From contig NZ_KQ758601.1 of NCBI RefSeq assembly GCF_001457025.1, positions 434,001 through 498,000 on the forward strand: a stretch of DNA of 64,000 nucleotides, given 5' to 3'. Made by a program: the position numbers and the translations under genes. This DNA is from Pseudarthrobacter enclensis (GTDB taxonomy: Bacteria > Actinomycetota > Actinomycetes > Actinomycetales > Micrococcaceae). This document shows positions 16,982-24,636 of the stretch, one piece after another (position 1 is the stretch's first letter; each line of letters starts with the position of its first letter). The notes under the pieces were generated by a model. That model was not told where the DNA came from. It saw only the letters and a list, made by a program, of their open reading frames with translations, and did no database searches.

Positions 16982-17818
16982 ATGCCCCGGACTCGAGCCC
17001 ACCTCCCGGTCTTCAGGCTGGCGTGGCTGCTGGTGGCAGCAATCCTGTTCACCTGCGGCGGCCCCGCCTTCGCCGGCTCTTCCGACGATCCGCATGCGAC
17101 CGACGGCCGGTCCCTGCTGGGCAACGATGTTTCCTGGCCGCAGTGCAACAAAGACCTTCCCACCGGCCAGGCGTTTGCCATCGTGGGCGTCAATAACGGT
17201 TTGGCCAACAACACCAACCCGTGCCTGCAGGAACAGCTCGAATGGGCCCGGTCGTCGTCGGGAGCTGCCGCCTCGCAGCCGAAGGCGCAACTGTACGTCA
17301 ACACCGCCAACCCCGGGAGGGCGGGGTCCTGGTGGCCCGTCAGCGACGAGTACCCCACCGGATCGAAGGTCCACAATCCGTACGGTTCATGCAGGGCCGG
17401 GGACTACGGCACCGCCTGCGCCTACATGTACGGCTACGCCAAGGCCTTCGACGCCGCCTACGTCCGCGGTGTCTGCAACCCCGCCGGATACTTCTGGTGG
17501 CTGGATGTGGAAACCGAAAACACCTGGTCCAGCAACAAGGACGCCAACCGCACGGTCCTGGAAGGCATGACGGACTTCTTCCACAGCATCGACGCCGACG
17601 GCGTGGGCATCTACTCCACCGGCCAGCAGTGGAACCGGATCGTGGGCACCGTCGGCAGCTCCAGCAACCTCTACCCCTTGCCAAGCTGGCTGGCCGGCGC
17701 CCGGAACGCTTCCTCGGCCGCCGCGGCCTGCTCCAGGGCTCCGCTGACGGCAGGAGGGAAAGTAGTGCTGACCCAGTTCATCCGCGACGGGCTGGACTAC
17801 AACCACCCCTGCAGCTGA
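16982..17818 (+). CDS. Secreted GH25/DUF1906-like protein
   Basis: A 278-residue exported protein with a signal peptide (residues 1 to about 31, hydrophobic core AWLLVAAILFTCGGPAFA). The mature part has the actinobacterial pattern NDVSWPQCN...FAIVGVNNGLANNTNPC, FWWLDVETEN and GIYSTGQQWNRIVG, which resembles the beta/alpha barrel of GH25 lysozymes with conserved acidic residues D and E in LDVETEN. It may cut or bind peptidoglycan, but activity is not proven for this group. Several cysteines suggest disulfides. GGAG precedes the ATG. It is divergent from the MurA-like gene. Confidence 0.78.
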   Translation: MPRTRAHLPVFRLAWLLVAAILFTCGGPAFAGSSDDPHATDGRSLLGNDVSWPQCNKDLPTGQAFAIVGVNNGLANNTNPCLQEQLEWARSSSGAAASQPKAQLYVNTANPGRAGSWWPVSDEYPTGSKVHNPYGSCRAGDYGTACAYMYGYAKAFDAAYVRGVCNPAGYFWWLDVETENTWSSNKDANRTVLEGMTDFFHSIDADGVGIYSTGQQWNRIVGTVGSSSNLYPLPSWLAGARNASSAAAACSRAPLTAGGKVVLTQFIRDGLDYNHPCS

Positions 17819-17822
17819 GGCC

Positions 17823-18623
17823 TCAGCCGCCTATCCACAGCATGTTCCAGGTGCCGGCCCAGACGGCTGCGGTGACGGCGAGTCCAGCCACGGCCAGGCC
17901 GCCCGCCAGGACCCAGGCGTCCAGCAGGCTGTAGGCGGAGACGCGGGCCCACGTCCTGGGCCCGCCGCCGAAACCGCGCGCCTCCATGGTGACGGCGAGC
18001 CGGGAAGCCCGCCTGATGGCCTGGACCAGCAGGCCGAAGCTTTGCCCCAGCGTCGCCTTGACCCGCTGCACCAGGCTGCCCCGCGAGCCGACACCTCGGG
18101 CACGGCGCGCCATGCCGATGGTCTGCCATTCCTCTGCCATCAAGCCCATCAGTCGCATCGCCGCCAGGGTTCCCAGGACGAAGCGGTGCGGCAGCCGCGC
18201 CTTCTGTGCCAGGGCATCGGCAAGGTCTGTCGGGTCGGTGCAGCTCATCAGCAGCACCGCCGGCAACGCGATTGCCAGGCCGCGCAGCAGGAAGCCCACG
18301 CCGGTTTCCAGCGAGCCCTCGCTCATGGTCCAGATGCCGGCGTCGATCAGCGTCCGGCCACTGTCCGGGGCCAGGATCGACGTGCTCCAGCCACCCACGG
18401 CGGCCGCGAGGATCAGGGGCCAGCCGCGCTGCCACAGCAGGGCGAAGGTGAGGCCCGCCAGGGGGAACACCAGCAGTTCGAACACCAGTGCCACCGAGGC
18501 GGACACCCAGTCGATGGACAGGGCCAGCACCACGGTAATGAGGACGACGGCGGCCAGTTTGCTTAACGGATTGGCCCGGGTCAGCAGCGCCGCATTTCCC
18601 CGCAGGTTCAGTTCCTGCCTCAT
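17823..18623 (-). CDS. ykoC: ECF transporter transmembrane component (EcfT/YkoC)
   Basis: A 266-residue membrane protein of the CbiQ/EcfT family with about five to six membrane segments. The two Ala-Arg-Gly coupling motifs that contact the ATPases are seen as RRARGVG and EARGFG. It couples ATP hydrolysis to the S component for uptake of a thiamine precursor. Its start overlaps the stop of the ATPase gene by four bases, and it is the last gene of the TPP-controlled operon. Confidence 0.92.
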   Translation of the reverse strand: MRQELNLRGNAALLTRANPLSKLAAVVLITVVLALSIDWVSASVALVFELLVFPLAGLTFALLWQRGWPLILAAAVGGWSTSILAPDSGRTLIDAGIWTMSEGSLETGVGFLLRGLAIALPAVLLMSCTDPTDLADALAQKARLPHRFVLGTLAAMRLMGLMAEEWQTIGMARRARGVGSRGSLVQRVKATLGQSFGLLVQAIRRASRLAVTMEARGFGGGPRTWARVSAYSLLDAWVLAGGLAVAGLAVTAAVWAGTWNMLWIGG

Positions 18624-20170
18624 GGCCGCCCCGCTTCCGCCGCAAGCTTCAGTTCCGTGCCGCCGAGGGCCGCGGTGAACTCGGCGTCGTGGGTGACGGA
18701 GACAACGGCCGTGCCGGCATCCAGGAGTTCGGAGAGGAAGGACGCAAGCTCGGCCCAGGTGTTGGCATCCTGGCCAAAGGTGGGTTCGTCCAGCACCAGC
18801 ACCTGTGGACTGGCTGCCAGGACCGTGGCCACGGAAAGCCGGCGCTTTTCACCGCCGGACAGCGTGTACGGGTTTGCGTCCACCAGGTGCGTGAGCCGCA
18901 GCCGTTCCAGCAACTCGTCCACCCGCTCCGCGCCGTGGCCCAGGTGCCGGGGTCCAAAGAGCAGTTCGTCCAGGACGTTGCCGGTGACAAACTGGTGTTC
19001 GGGCTCCTGGAACACGGTCCCGATCCGCTCAATCAGCTGCTCCGCTTTCCAGCGGCAGGGATCTATTCCCGCACCGCGGGCCAATGCAGTGGTGGCGGAC
19101 ACCGCGCCGTCCACCGGCTCCAGCAGGCCGGCCAGGGTCAGGGCGAAGGTCGATTTTCCGGCGCCGTTGGGGCCGGTAACAGTGAGCGCCTGCCCTGCCC
19201 GGACCTGGGCGGTGATGCCCTCCTGCACGGGAACGGGAGGTATCTTCCGGAAGCCCCTGCGCCGGGGACGCTGCCGGGAGACGGCCAGGGCCTCCGCGGC
19301 GAGCAGCAGATCGCCTGTTCCGGGAGGCACGTCGGCGGCCCTTGCCCGGGTGGCCGGAACGTATCCCGGCACCCACACGCCCGCAGAGATCAGCATGCTC
19401 CGGGCATCGGCAAGCACCTGGTCCGGCGGACCGTCCAGGAGCACGGCGGGATCTATGTGATTGCCGGGTTGGAGGACCACGATCCGGTCAACCAGGTCCT
19501 TCCACACAGATACCCGGTGTTCCACCACCACCAGCGTGGCCCCGGTCTTGTCCAGGCTCCGGGCCACCGCGTCACGGACCTCCAGCACGCCTGCAGGGTC
19601 CAGGTTGGCGGTGGGCTCGTCCAGGAGGACAAGCCCGGGCCGCATGGCGAGGATGCCCGCGAGCGCCAGGCGCTGCTTCTGGCCGCCGGACAACGCCGAC
19701 GTCGGGTGGTCGAGCGGCAGGTGGGAAAGTCCGACGTCGGCCAGCGCCTCGTGCACCCGCGGCCAGATCGCCTCGCGGGGCACGGCGAGGTTTTCCGCGC
19801 CGAAGGCGACGTCGTCGCCTACCCGCGACAGGACCACCTGCGTCTCGGGGTCCTGCTGCATGAGGCCGGCACGGCCCCGCTGCCCCCGGGGGGATCCGCC
19901 GTCAACCAGCAGCGAACCGGACTCGTCGGACTCGCCTGCCTCGCCGTCGTCGTCCACGTCGCCCAGCACGCCGGCGAGCGCGTGGAGGAGCGTGGACTTA
20001 CCCGCGCCCGACGGTCCGAGCAGGAGCACGCGCTCCCCCGGGCTGATGTCAAGGTCCAGGGCCTGGACGGCGGGCCTGGTCCGGCCGGCGTGCCGCCAGC
20101 CCCAGCCGCGGGCGGTGACTGCCGCAGGCCGCACCGTGTGGGGCGCTGCCGCGTGGGAAGGCGCGGCCAT
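18620..20170 (-). CDS. ykoD: ECF transporter duplicated ATPase (YkoD)
   Basis: A 516-residue protein with two fused ABC ATPase domains. The first has Walker A GPSGAGKST and signature LSGGQKQRLALAG with VLLDEPT; the second has GPNGAGKST, LSGGEKRRLSVAT and LVLDEPT. The duplicated architecture matches YkoD. It powers the ECF transporter. It overlaps the S-component stop by one base and the EcfT start by four, so the three genes form one translational unit. Confidence 0.93.
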   Translation of the reverse strand: MAAPSHAAAPHTVRPAAVTARGWGWRHAGRTRPAVQALDLDISPGERVLLLGPSGAGKSTLLHALAGVLGDVDDDGEAGESDESGSLLVDGGSPRGQRGRAGLMQQDPETQVVLSRVGDDVAFGAENLAVPREAIWPRVHEALADVGLSHLPLDHPTSALSGGQKQRLALAGILAMRPGLVLLDEPTANLDPAGVLEVRDAVARSLDKTGATLVVVEHRVSVWKDLVDRIVVLQPGNHIDPAVLLDGPPDQVLADARSMLISAGVWVPGYVPATRARAADVPPGTGDLLLAAEALAVSRQRPRRRGFRKIPPVPVQEGITAQVRAGQALTVTGPNGAGKSTFALTLAGLLEPVDGAVSATTALARGAGIDPCRWKAEQLIERIGTVFQEPEHQFVTGNVLDELLFGPRHLGHGAERVDELLERLRLTHLVDANPYTLSGGEKRRLSVATVLAASPQVLVLDEPTFGQDANTWAELASFLSELLDAGTAVVSVTHDAEFTAALGGTELKLAAEAGRP

Positions 20171-20793
20171 CAGGAGAAGACGGGCTCCGTTGCGGCCTTC
20201 CGCGAGGCGAACGGGGCCAGCACGCCGGTCCTGGCCAGGCCGCGGGTGGCAACCCAGGACAGGGCTCCGGCGATGATGGCACCCGAGACCATGGTGAAGA
20301 CGATGTACGCGAGCTTGTCCCCGCCGGAGTAGGCGATGTTCCAGCCCCAGGGGGCGAAGGAATCGTTCAGGCCGCAGAACAGCCCTGCCGCGGCGCCGGC
20401 CAGCAGCGAGACGGGGAGGTTGAACCTGCGGTAGACGAAGATGGCGAAGATGATCTCGGCGCCCAGGCCCTGGACGAACCCGGAGAACAGCACTGATGCA
20501 CCGTACTGCGAACCCATGAGCAGTTCCCCGGTGGCGGCCACGGTTTCGCAGAACAGCGCAGCGCCGGGCTTGCGGATAATGAGCATGCCCAGGACTGCCG
20601 GAATCATCCAGCCGCCGGCCAGCAGGCCGGTGAGGGGCGGATAGGCGGCGTTCATGGGTGCCGAGACGGCCGCAGCCCCCTGGGACCAGGCCCAGAAGAT
20701 CACGCCGCCGGCGACGGCGATCAGCGCCGCCACGACGATGTCGACAACCCGCCAGGACCTGCCGGCGGTCTTCTTCAGTGATGCAGTGCTCAT
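20170..20793 (-). CDS. ykoE: ECF S component for a thiamine precursor (YkoE)
   Basis: A 207-residue integral membrane protein of the YkoE family with about six membrane segments. The block QYGASVLFSGFVQGLGAEI and the GLNDSFAPWGWN loop are typical. YkoE-type substrate-binding subunits take up hydroxymethylpyrimidine or thiamine. A TPP riboswitch directly upstream agrees with this. The ATG at 20793 is preceded by AGGAGG, which is paired in a hairpin (20799-20818). Confidence 0.92.
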   Translation of the reverse strand: MSTASLKKTAGRSWRVVDIVVAALIAVAGGVIFWAWSQGAAAVSAPMNAAYPPLTGLLAGGWMIPAVLGMLIIRKPGAALFCETVAATGELLMGSQYGASVLFSGFVQGLGAEIIFAIFVYRRFNLPVSLLAGAAAGLFCGLNDSFAPWGWNIAYSGGDKLAYIVFTMVSGAIIAGALSWVATRGLARTGVLAPFASRKAATEPVFS

Positions 20794-20798
20794 GTGAT

Positions 20799-20818
20799 CC
20801 TCCTGGAAAAACAGGAGG
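20799..20818 (-). promoter_or_regulatory. Shine-Dalgarno-sequestering hairpin
   Basis: Reading the minus strand, CCTCCTG, a 6-base loop and CAGGAGG form a perfect 7-bp stem that contains the ykoE Shine-Dalgarno sequence. It lies between the TPP aptamer and the ykoE start and is a likely expression platform controlling translation. Confidence 0.65.
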
Positions 20819-20873
20819 GGAAAGTGTCAGCAGCTTGCGGCCGGTACGCCGCAGCCACGCACTTCGAGAACTC

Positions 20874-20991
20874 GACTCCCTTGCGCCGGTACTAACCGGA
20901 TCAGGTTCGAGGGTCTGCGGCTGTCCGCACTCTCAGCGCCCGCCTGCTTTTCCCGGCTGGTGGGCCGGGGCGGTGGCGGCGCTCCCCTGTC
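20874..20991 (-). promoter_or_regulatory. TPP riboswitch (THI element)
   Basis: The minus strand carries the THI-box core in order: GGGGAGCGCC, an extended P3 arm, GCGCTGAGAG, ACCCTCGAACCTGATC, CGGTTAGTACCGGCG and CAAGGGAGTC. These match the pyrimidine- and pyrophosphate-sensing parts of TPP aptamers. It lies in the leader of ykoEDC, so thiamine pyrophosphate should shut off uptake. Confidence 0.95.
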
Positions 20992-21070
20992 GTTGTTTGT
21001 GTCGTTGATGATGCTGTGGATGGTGTTGCAGTGCCCTTCCGGGCGTGGTCAAGTTTACACCGGCGGGGAG

Positions 21071-21076
21071 TAGATT
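21071..21076 (+). promoter_or_regulatory. -10 element of a leaderless promoter
   Basis: TAGATT is 7 bases before the ATG at 21084, with no ribosome binding site between. Confidence 0.45.
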
Positions 21077-21083
21077 GTGGGCC

Positions 21084-21638
21084 ATGACTGCCAATCCTCC
21101 ACATGTGACTGAGTTCGACCCGGACTCCGATGCCGCGCAGCCGGAAGGCTCCCTCCAGGCCCTCATGGGCCGCGTCGAGGCCGAAACGCGTGAACTGCAA
21201 TTCCCGGGCTTTTCGGCGGACGACGCCCTCAACCTCGGTCTCCTGCTGGTGGAGCTGGGCAAGGAACGGAACCTTCCCATTGCGATCGACATCACCAGGG
21301 GTGAGCAGGTCCTGTTCCATGTCGCACTGCCGGGCGCCACCCCGGACAACGAGTACTGGGTGCGCGCCAAGCAGCGCACCTCGGCCCGCTACGAGGTCCC
21401 GTCGCTGCTGGTGGGGCTGCGGGGAAGGGTCCGGGGCGGCCGGATCGAGGACAACGCCTGGTTTGACCAGTCCCGCTACGCCGCACACGGGGGCGCCTTT
21501 CCGGTCTATGTCACCGGCGTGGGCGCCGTGGCCACCGTGACGGTGTCCGGACTGCCGCAGGTGGCGGACCATGACCTGGTGGTGGAGGCGATGCGTGGAG
21601 TCCTGGGCCTGCCCGAGGCGGATGACGCGCCACAGTAG
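21084..21638 (+). CDS. UPF0303/DUF336-family haem-degrading-domain protein
   Basis: A 184-residue protein of the UPF0303 family (HbpS/DUF336 fold). The core runs from LLLVELGKERNLPIAIDITRG through PDNEYWVRAKQRT to HGGAFPVYV and VTVSGLPQVADHDLVVEA, close to YBR137W/UPF0303 proteins. HbpS-like members bind haem or sense redox stress; the function of UPF0303 is not established. It is monocistronic, divergent from the TPP-riboswitch operon, and probably leaderless. Confidence 0.83.
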   Translation: MTANPPHVTEFDPDSDAAQPEGSLQALMGRVEAETRELQFPGFSADDALNLGLLLVELGKERNLPIAIDITRGEQVLFHVALPGATPDNEYWVRAKQRTSARYEVPSLLVGLRGRVRGGRIEDNAWFDQSRYAAHGGAFPVYVTGVGAVATVTVSGLPQVADHDLVVEAMRGVLGLPEADDAPQ

Positions 21639-21692
21639 CCTGCCTCCTTCAGCCAAGGGGAGGGACGCAAAGGAAGCTTGCTTACTTTTTAT

Positions 21693-21710
21693 TAGTAAAC
21701 ATGCTTACTA
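21693..21710. promoter_or_regulatory. AT-rich palindromic operator-like site
   Basis: An 18-base near-perfect palindrome with half-sites TAGTAA (21693-21698) and TTACTA (21705-21710) around CATG, 16 of 18 positions symmetric. A partial copy, GCTTACT, lies 12 bases upstream at 21680-21686. The AT content contrasts with the surroundings. It sits 33 bases before the first gene of the DUF4383 operon and probably binds a dimeric repressor or activator that is not encoded next to it. Confidence 0.6.
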
Positions 21711-21742
21711 TGTTGTCCCGGCAACACCCAGGAGCACAGGAC

Positions 21743-22216
21743 ATGGCATCAAGCACCCGAACCCGGCGTACGCGTTCGGGGCTGCAGTGGGCGGCGCTCG
21801 GGGCAGGCGCCCTGTTCCTGGCCGCGGGCGCCTTGGGGTTCGTCCCCGGCGCAACAAACAACCATCATGCCCTGGAGTTCGCCGGCCCCGGCTCCAAGGC
21901 AACACTGCTGGGCATCTTCCAGGTGTCCGTGCTCCACAACGTCCTGCACGGCATCTTTGGACTTGCCGGGGTCCTCGCCTTCAGGGCGCACCGCCATGCC
22001 CGCAGCTTTTTCGTGTACGGCGGCGTCGCCTACCTTGCCTTGTGGCTTTTCGGGCTCGTCGCGAGCGACGAAACACCGTTGAACATTCTCCCTGCAAATG
22101 ACCCGGACAACATCCTGCATCTGGTTCTCGGGCTGGCCATGATTGTCGTGGCCATCGTCCTGTCGCCCCACACGCCGCGGCCCTCCCCTCACAAACAGCA
22201 TCAAGGAGCATCATGA
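21743..22216 (+). CDS. DUF4383 membrane protein
   Basis: A 157-residue protein with four membrane segments (near residues 12-32, 52-75, 82-103 and 122-140), matching DUF4383. Characteristic is HNVLHGIFGLAGVLAFR and the NLLPANDPDNILHL-like loop ILPANDPDNILHLVLG. Function of the family is unknown. AGGAG 8 bases upstream supports the ATG at 21743. The stop overlaps the next start by four bases, so it is coupled to the haem-oxygenase-like gene. Confidence 0.82.
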   Translation: MASSTRTRRTRSGLQWAALGAGALFLAAGALGFVPGATNNHHALEFAGPGSKATLLGIFQVSVLHNVLHGIFGLAGVLAFRAHRHARSFFVYGGVAYLALWLFGLVASDETPLNILPANDPDNILHLVLGLAMIVVAIVLSPHTPRPSPHKQHQGAS

Positions 22217-23262
22217 AACGCCCTGCGCCGAGGGGTCCCCTCAGCACCGCCCTGCTCACCGTCCTGTCCGGCGCTCCCGACGACGCCGCGGAGGACTTGG
22301 ACATCCTGCACCGCCTGGCTGCTGCCCGCATTGGGGAGACCCCGGACATCATCGACGACGACGATGTCCAGCTGGCCCTCTTCTGCCTCTACGAGCTGCA
22401 TTACTCCGGCCTCGACGGCGTGGACGACGCCTGGGAATGGGAACCTGAACTCCTCCGCGTACGCCGGCTGCTGGAGGGCCCGTTTGAGGCTGCCCTGCGG
22501 TGCGCGGCCGGAGACGCCGCGGAAGGCCTGGAGCTCGATTCGGCAGCAAACAGCGACCAGGTGGCCGATGCCCTGTTCAGGCTGGCAGCGAGCGACGCAG
22601 GGCCCAGCGTCTCCCGGTACGTTGCCCGCAAGGCCAGCCTCGAACAGCTCAAGGAGTTCCTGGTCCACAAATCGATCTACCAGCTGAAGGAGGCCGACCC
22701 GCACACCTGGGCAATCCCCCGGCTGACCGGCCGCGCCAAGGCAGCAATGGTGGAGATCCAGGCGGACGAGTACGGCGGGGGCCGGCCGGAGCGGATGCAC
22801 AGCACGCTTTTTGCGCGGACCATGCGCGGCCTGGGCCTGGACGACCGGTACGGAACGTACGTCGACGCCGTGCCTGCACTGTCCCTGGCCGCGGTGAACC
22901 TGATGTCGCTGTGCGGACTGAACCGCCGGCTGCGGGGTGCCATCGCCGGCCACCTGGCCATCTACGAAATGACGTCCTCCCAGCCCAACCGCTTCTACGG
23001 CAACGGCTTCAGGCGGCACGGCTTCGGACCCGACGTCACCCACTACTTCGATGAGCACGTGGAAGCCGACGCCGTGCACGAACAGATCGCCGGCCGGGAC
23101 CTTGCAGGAGGCCTCGTCGAAGCAGAGCCCGGGCTGCTGGCCGATGTCATCTTCGGCGCCACGGCCGCCATGGCCATCGATGCCAGGATGTCCGCCCACC
23201 TGGTGGGCTCATGGGAGAACGGCCGGTCCTCGTTGCGGACGGCAGGCCCGGCGGCGGCATGA
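22213..23262 (+). CDS. Iron-containing haem-oxygenase-like diiron protein
   Basis: A 349-residue protein of the haem-oxygenase-like diiron oxidase/oxygenase superfamily (Haem_oxygenas_2). Potential metal ligands are E148 and H152 in KEFLVHKSIYQLKEADPH, E181 and D185-E186 in VEIQADEYGGG, H196, and a cluster H277/D280/H282/D286/H289. Relatives perform O2-dependent oxidation or decarboxylation of small molecules, for example UndA and SznF; the substrate here is unknown. It overlaps the DUF4383 gene and the glycosyltransferase gene by four bases each, so the products probably act in one pathway. Confidence 0.83.
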   Translation: MKRPAPRGPLSTALLTVLSGAPDDAAEDLDILHRLAAARIGETPDIIDDDDVQLALFCLYELHYSGLDGVDDAWEWEPELLRVRRLLEGPFEAALRCAAGDAAEGLELDSAANSDQVADALFRLAASDAGPSVSRYVARKASLEQLKEFLVHKSIYQLKEADPHTWAIPRLTGRAKAAMVEIQADEYGGGRPERMHSTLFARTMRGLGLDDRYGTYVDAVPALSLAAVNLMSLCGLNRRLRGAIAGHLAIYEMTSSQPNRFYGNGFRRHGFGPDVTHYFDEHVEADAVHEQIAGRDLAGGLVEAEPGLLADVIFGATAAMAIDARMSAHLVGSWENGRSSLRTAGPAAA

Positions 23263-24338
23263 TCCACGAAGGGCTGCTGCCCGCCGAATACATCCTGCCG
23301 TTGCGCTGGACCGAGGACAGCGGCTTGTCCGAACTGGCCGGCTACCTGGGGAAGCTGGTCACGTGGATACCCGTTGCCGTCATTGACGGTTCGCCCTCCG
23401 CCTTGTTCAAGCGTCACCGCGAGCACTTCCCTCCCGGCATCCGGCACATCCGTCCGGCAGCAGGGCCGGCCCACGGCAACGGCAAGGTGGCCGCCGTGCT
23501 CACCGGAGTCCGTTCGGCACGGGCGGAACTGCTCATCCTGGCCGATGACGACGTCCGCTACACGCAAAAGTCCCTCGCCGACGTCGTCCATCACCTGGGC
23601 AGTGCAGACGTGGTCCGGCCGCAGAACTATTTCGACCCGCTGCCCTGGCACGCCGCGTGGGATACTGCCCGGACACTGATCAACCGCGCCTGGTCAGCCG
23701 ACTTTCCCGGCACCCTGGGCCTGCGCCGCAGCGCACTGCTGGCCACGGGCGGCTATGAACCCGTCCTTTTCGAGAACCTGGAGCTGATCCGGACCATCCG
23801 GGCGGCCGGGGGGCGTGAAAAGATCCTGCCTGACGTGTTCATCGCCCGCAGGCCGCCCAGCGCCCGGCATTTCCTCACACAGCGTGTCCGCCAGGCCTAC
23901 GATGACTTCGCCCAGCCCGCGCGGCTGCTGGTGGAGCTGGCACTGCTTCCCGCCGTGCTGTCCGCGATGCTGCTGCCCGCAGGCGCCCGGCGGATCATTT
24001 TCCCCGCGCTGGCAGTGGCGGCGGTTGCCGTCGCCGAGCTGGGAAGGCAGCGCCACCGTGGCACAGCCGCCTTCCCGCCCCGCACCGCATGGTTTGCCCC
24101 CTTGTGGGTGCTGGAACGGGCGGCCTGCGTCTGGGTGGCGCTGTGGTTCCGGCTCCGCGGCGGCGTTCACTACGCCGGCACCCGGATAGCCACGGCGGCC
24201 CATTCGACATCCGGACTCCGGCGGCACCACCGCGGAACGCTTCCCGGACCCGGTGCTGCCGCGGCCGCACCCACTATGCCTCGCGCCGGCCACGGCGCCG
24301 GACCTGAGAGGAACGCCTGTGAAGCAGGACCAGCCTGA
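23259..24338 (+). CDS. Family 2 glycosyltransferase, membrane-associated
   Basis: A 359-residue GT-A glycosyltransferase. It shows an N-terminal Rossmann-like part (VAVIDGSPSALFKRH), the metal-binding DDDVRY motif near residue 98, and the acceptor region TLGLRRSALLATGGY...ENLELI. Two or three hydrophobic segments follow (about residues 225-300), then a proline-rich, probably disordered tail. Donor and acceptor are unknown; membrane anchoring suggests a lipid or envelope glycan product. Its ATG overlaps the previous stop (ATGA), and its 3' end overlaps the CDGSH gene by 20 bases. The frame also opens earlier at 23211. Confidence 0.8.
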   Translation: MIHEGLLPAEYILPLRWTEDSGLSELAGYLGKLVTWIPVAVIDGSPSALFKRHREHFPPGIRHIRPAAGPAHGNGKVAAVLTGVRSARAELLILADDDVRYTQKSLADVVHHLGSADVVRPQNYFDPLPWHAAWDTARTLINRAWSADFPGTLGLRRSALLATGGYEPVLFENLELIRTIRAAGGREKILPDVFIARRPPSARHFLTQRVRQAYDDFAQPARLLVELALLPAVLSAMLLPAGARRIIFPALAVAAVAVAELGRQRHRGTAAFPPRTAWFAPLWVLERAACVWVALWFRLRGGVHYAGTRIATAAHSTSGLRRHHRGTLPGPGAAAAAPTMPRAGHGAGPERNACEAGPA

Positions 24339-24558
24339 GAGCTCCATTGTGGTTTGCCCGGACGGACCGTTGATCGTCCGGGGGGATTTCGAGATCGTGA
24401 CGCCATCCGGGCTTCCCGTTCCCCGTGACCGCCAGACGGTGGCGCTGTGCCGGTGCGGCGCGTCCGCCATCAAGCCCTACTGCGACGGCACCCATAAGTT
24501 CACGAAGTTCCGCTCCGGACCCGCAGTGCAGGAAGGACCCGCCCCGGAAGACGGTTGA
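24319..24558 (+). CDS. CDGSH-type iron-sulfur protein
   Basis: A 79-residue protein with the ligand set CRCGASAIKPYCDGTH, the 3Cys-1His site that holds a redox-active [2Fe-2S] cluster in CDGSH (mitoNEET-like) proteins. I chose the GTG at 24319 with AGAGG before it; the upstream extension to 24253 falls inside the glycosyltransferase. It is the last gene of the four-gene operon and could supply electrons to the diiron protein. That pairing is inference from context. Confidence 0.88.
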   Translation: MKQDQPESSIVVCPDGPLIVRGDFEIVTPSGLPVPRDRQTVALCRCGASAIKPYCDGTHKFTKFRSGPAVQEGPAPEDG

Positions 24559-24603
24559 CACCTTCCCCCGGTCACGGGAAGGATGAAGAGAAAGCGTTTT
24601 CTC
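24555..24603 (+). promoter_or_regulatory. Promoter with a LacI-family operator
   Basis: A consensus -35, TTGACA (24555-24560), overlaps the CDGSH stop codon. AAGGAT (24579-24584) is an 18-base-spaced -10. Over the expected start point lies GAGAAAGCGTTTTCTC (24588-24603), a palindrome with central CG and only one mismatched pair, the form recognised by LacI/GalR-family regulators. It would repress the sugar-hydrolase-like gene at 24637 until a sugar ligand appears. No LacI gene is in the window. Confidence 0.65.
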
Positions 24604-24636
24604 GCGTGCCATCCCCCAGTAAGGAGGCCGGGTACC

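Noticed and set aside
17825..17834. TATCCACAG near the ykoC stop as a DnaA box
   Set aside because: Lies at the 3' end of a coding region and lacks the full TTATCCACA consensus; no cluster of boxes nearby.
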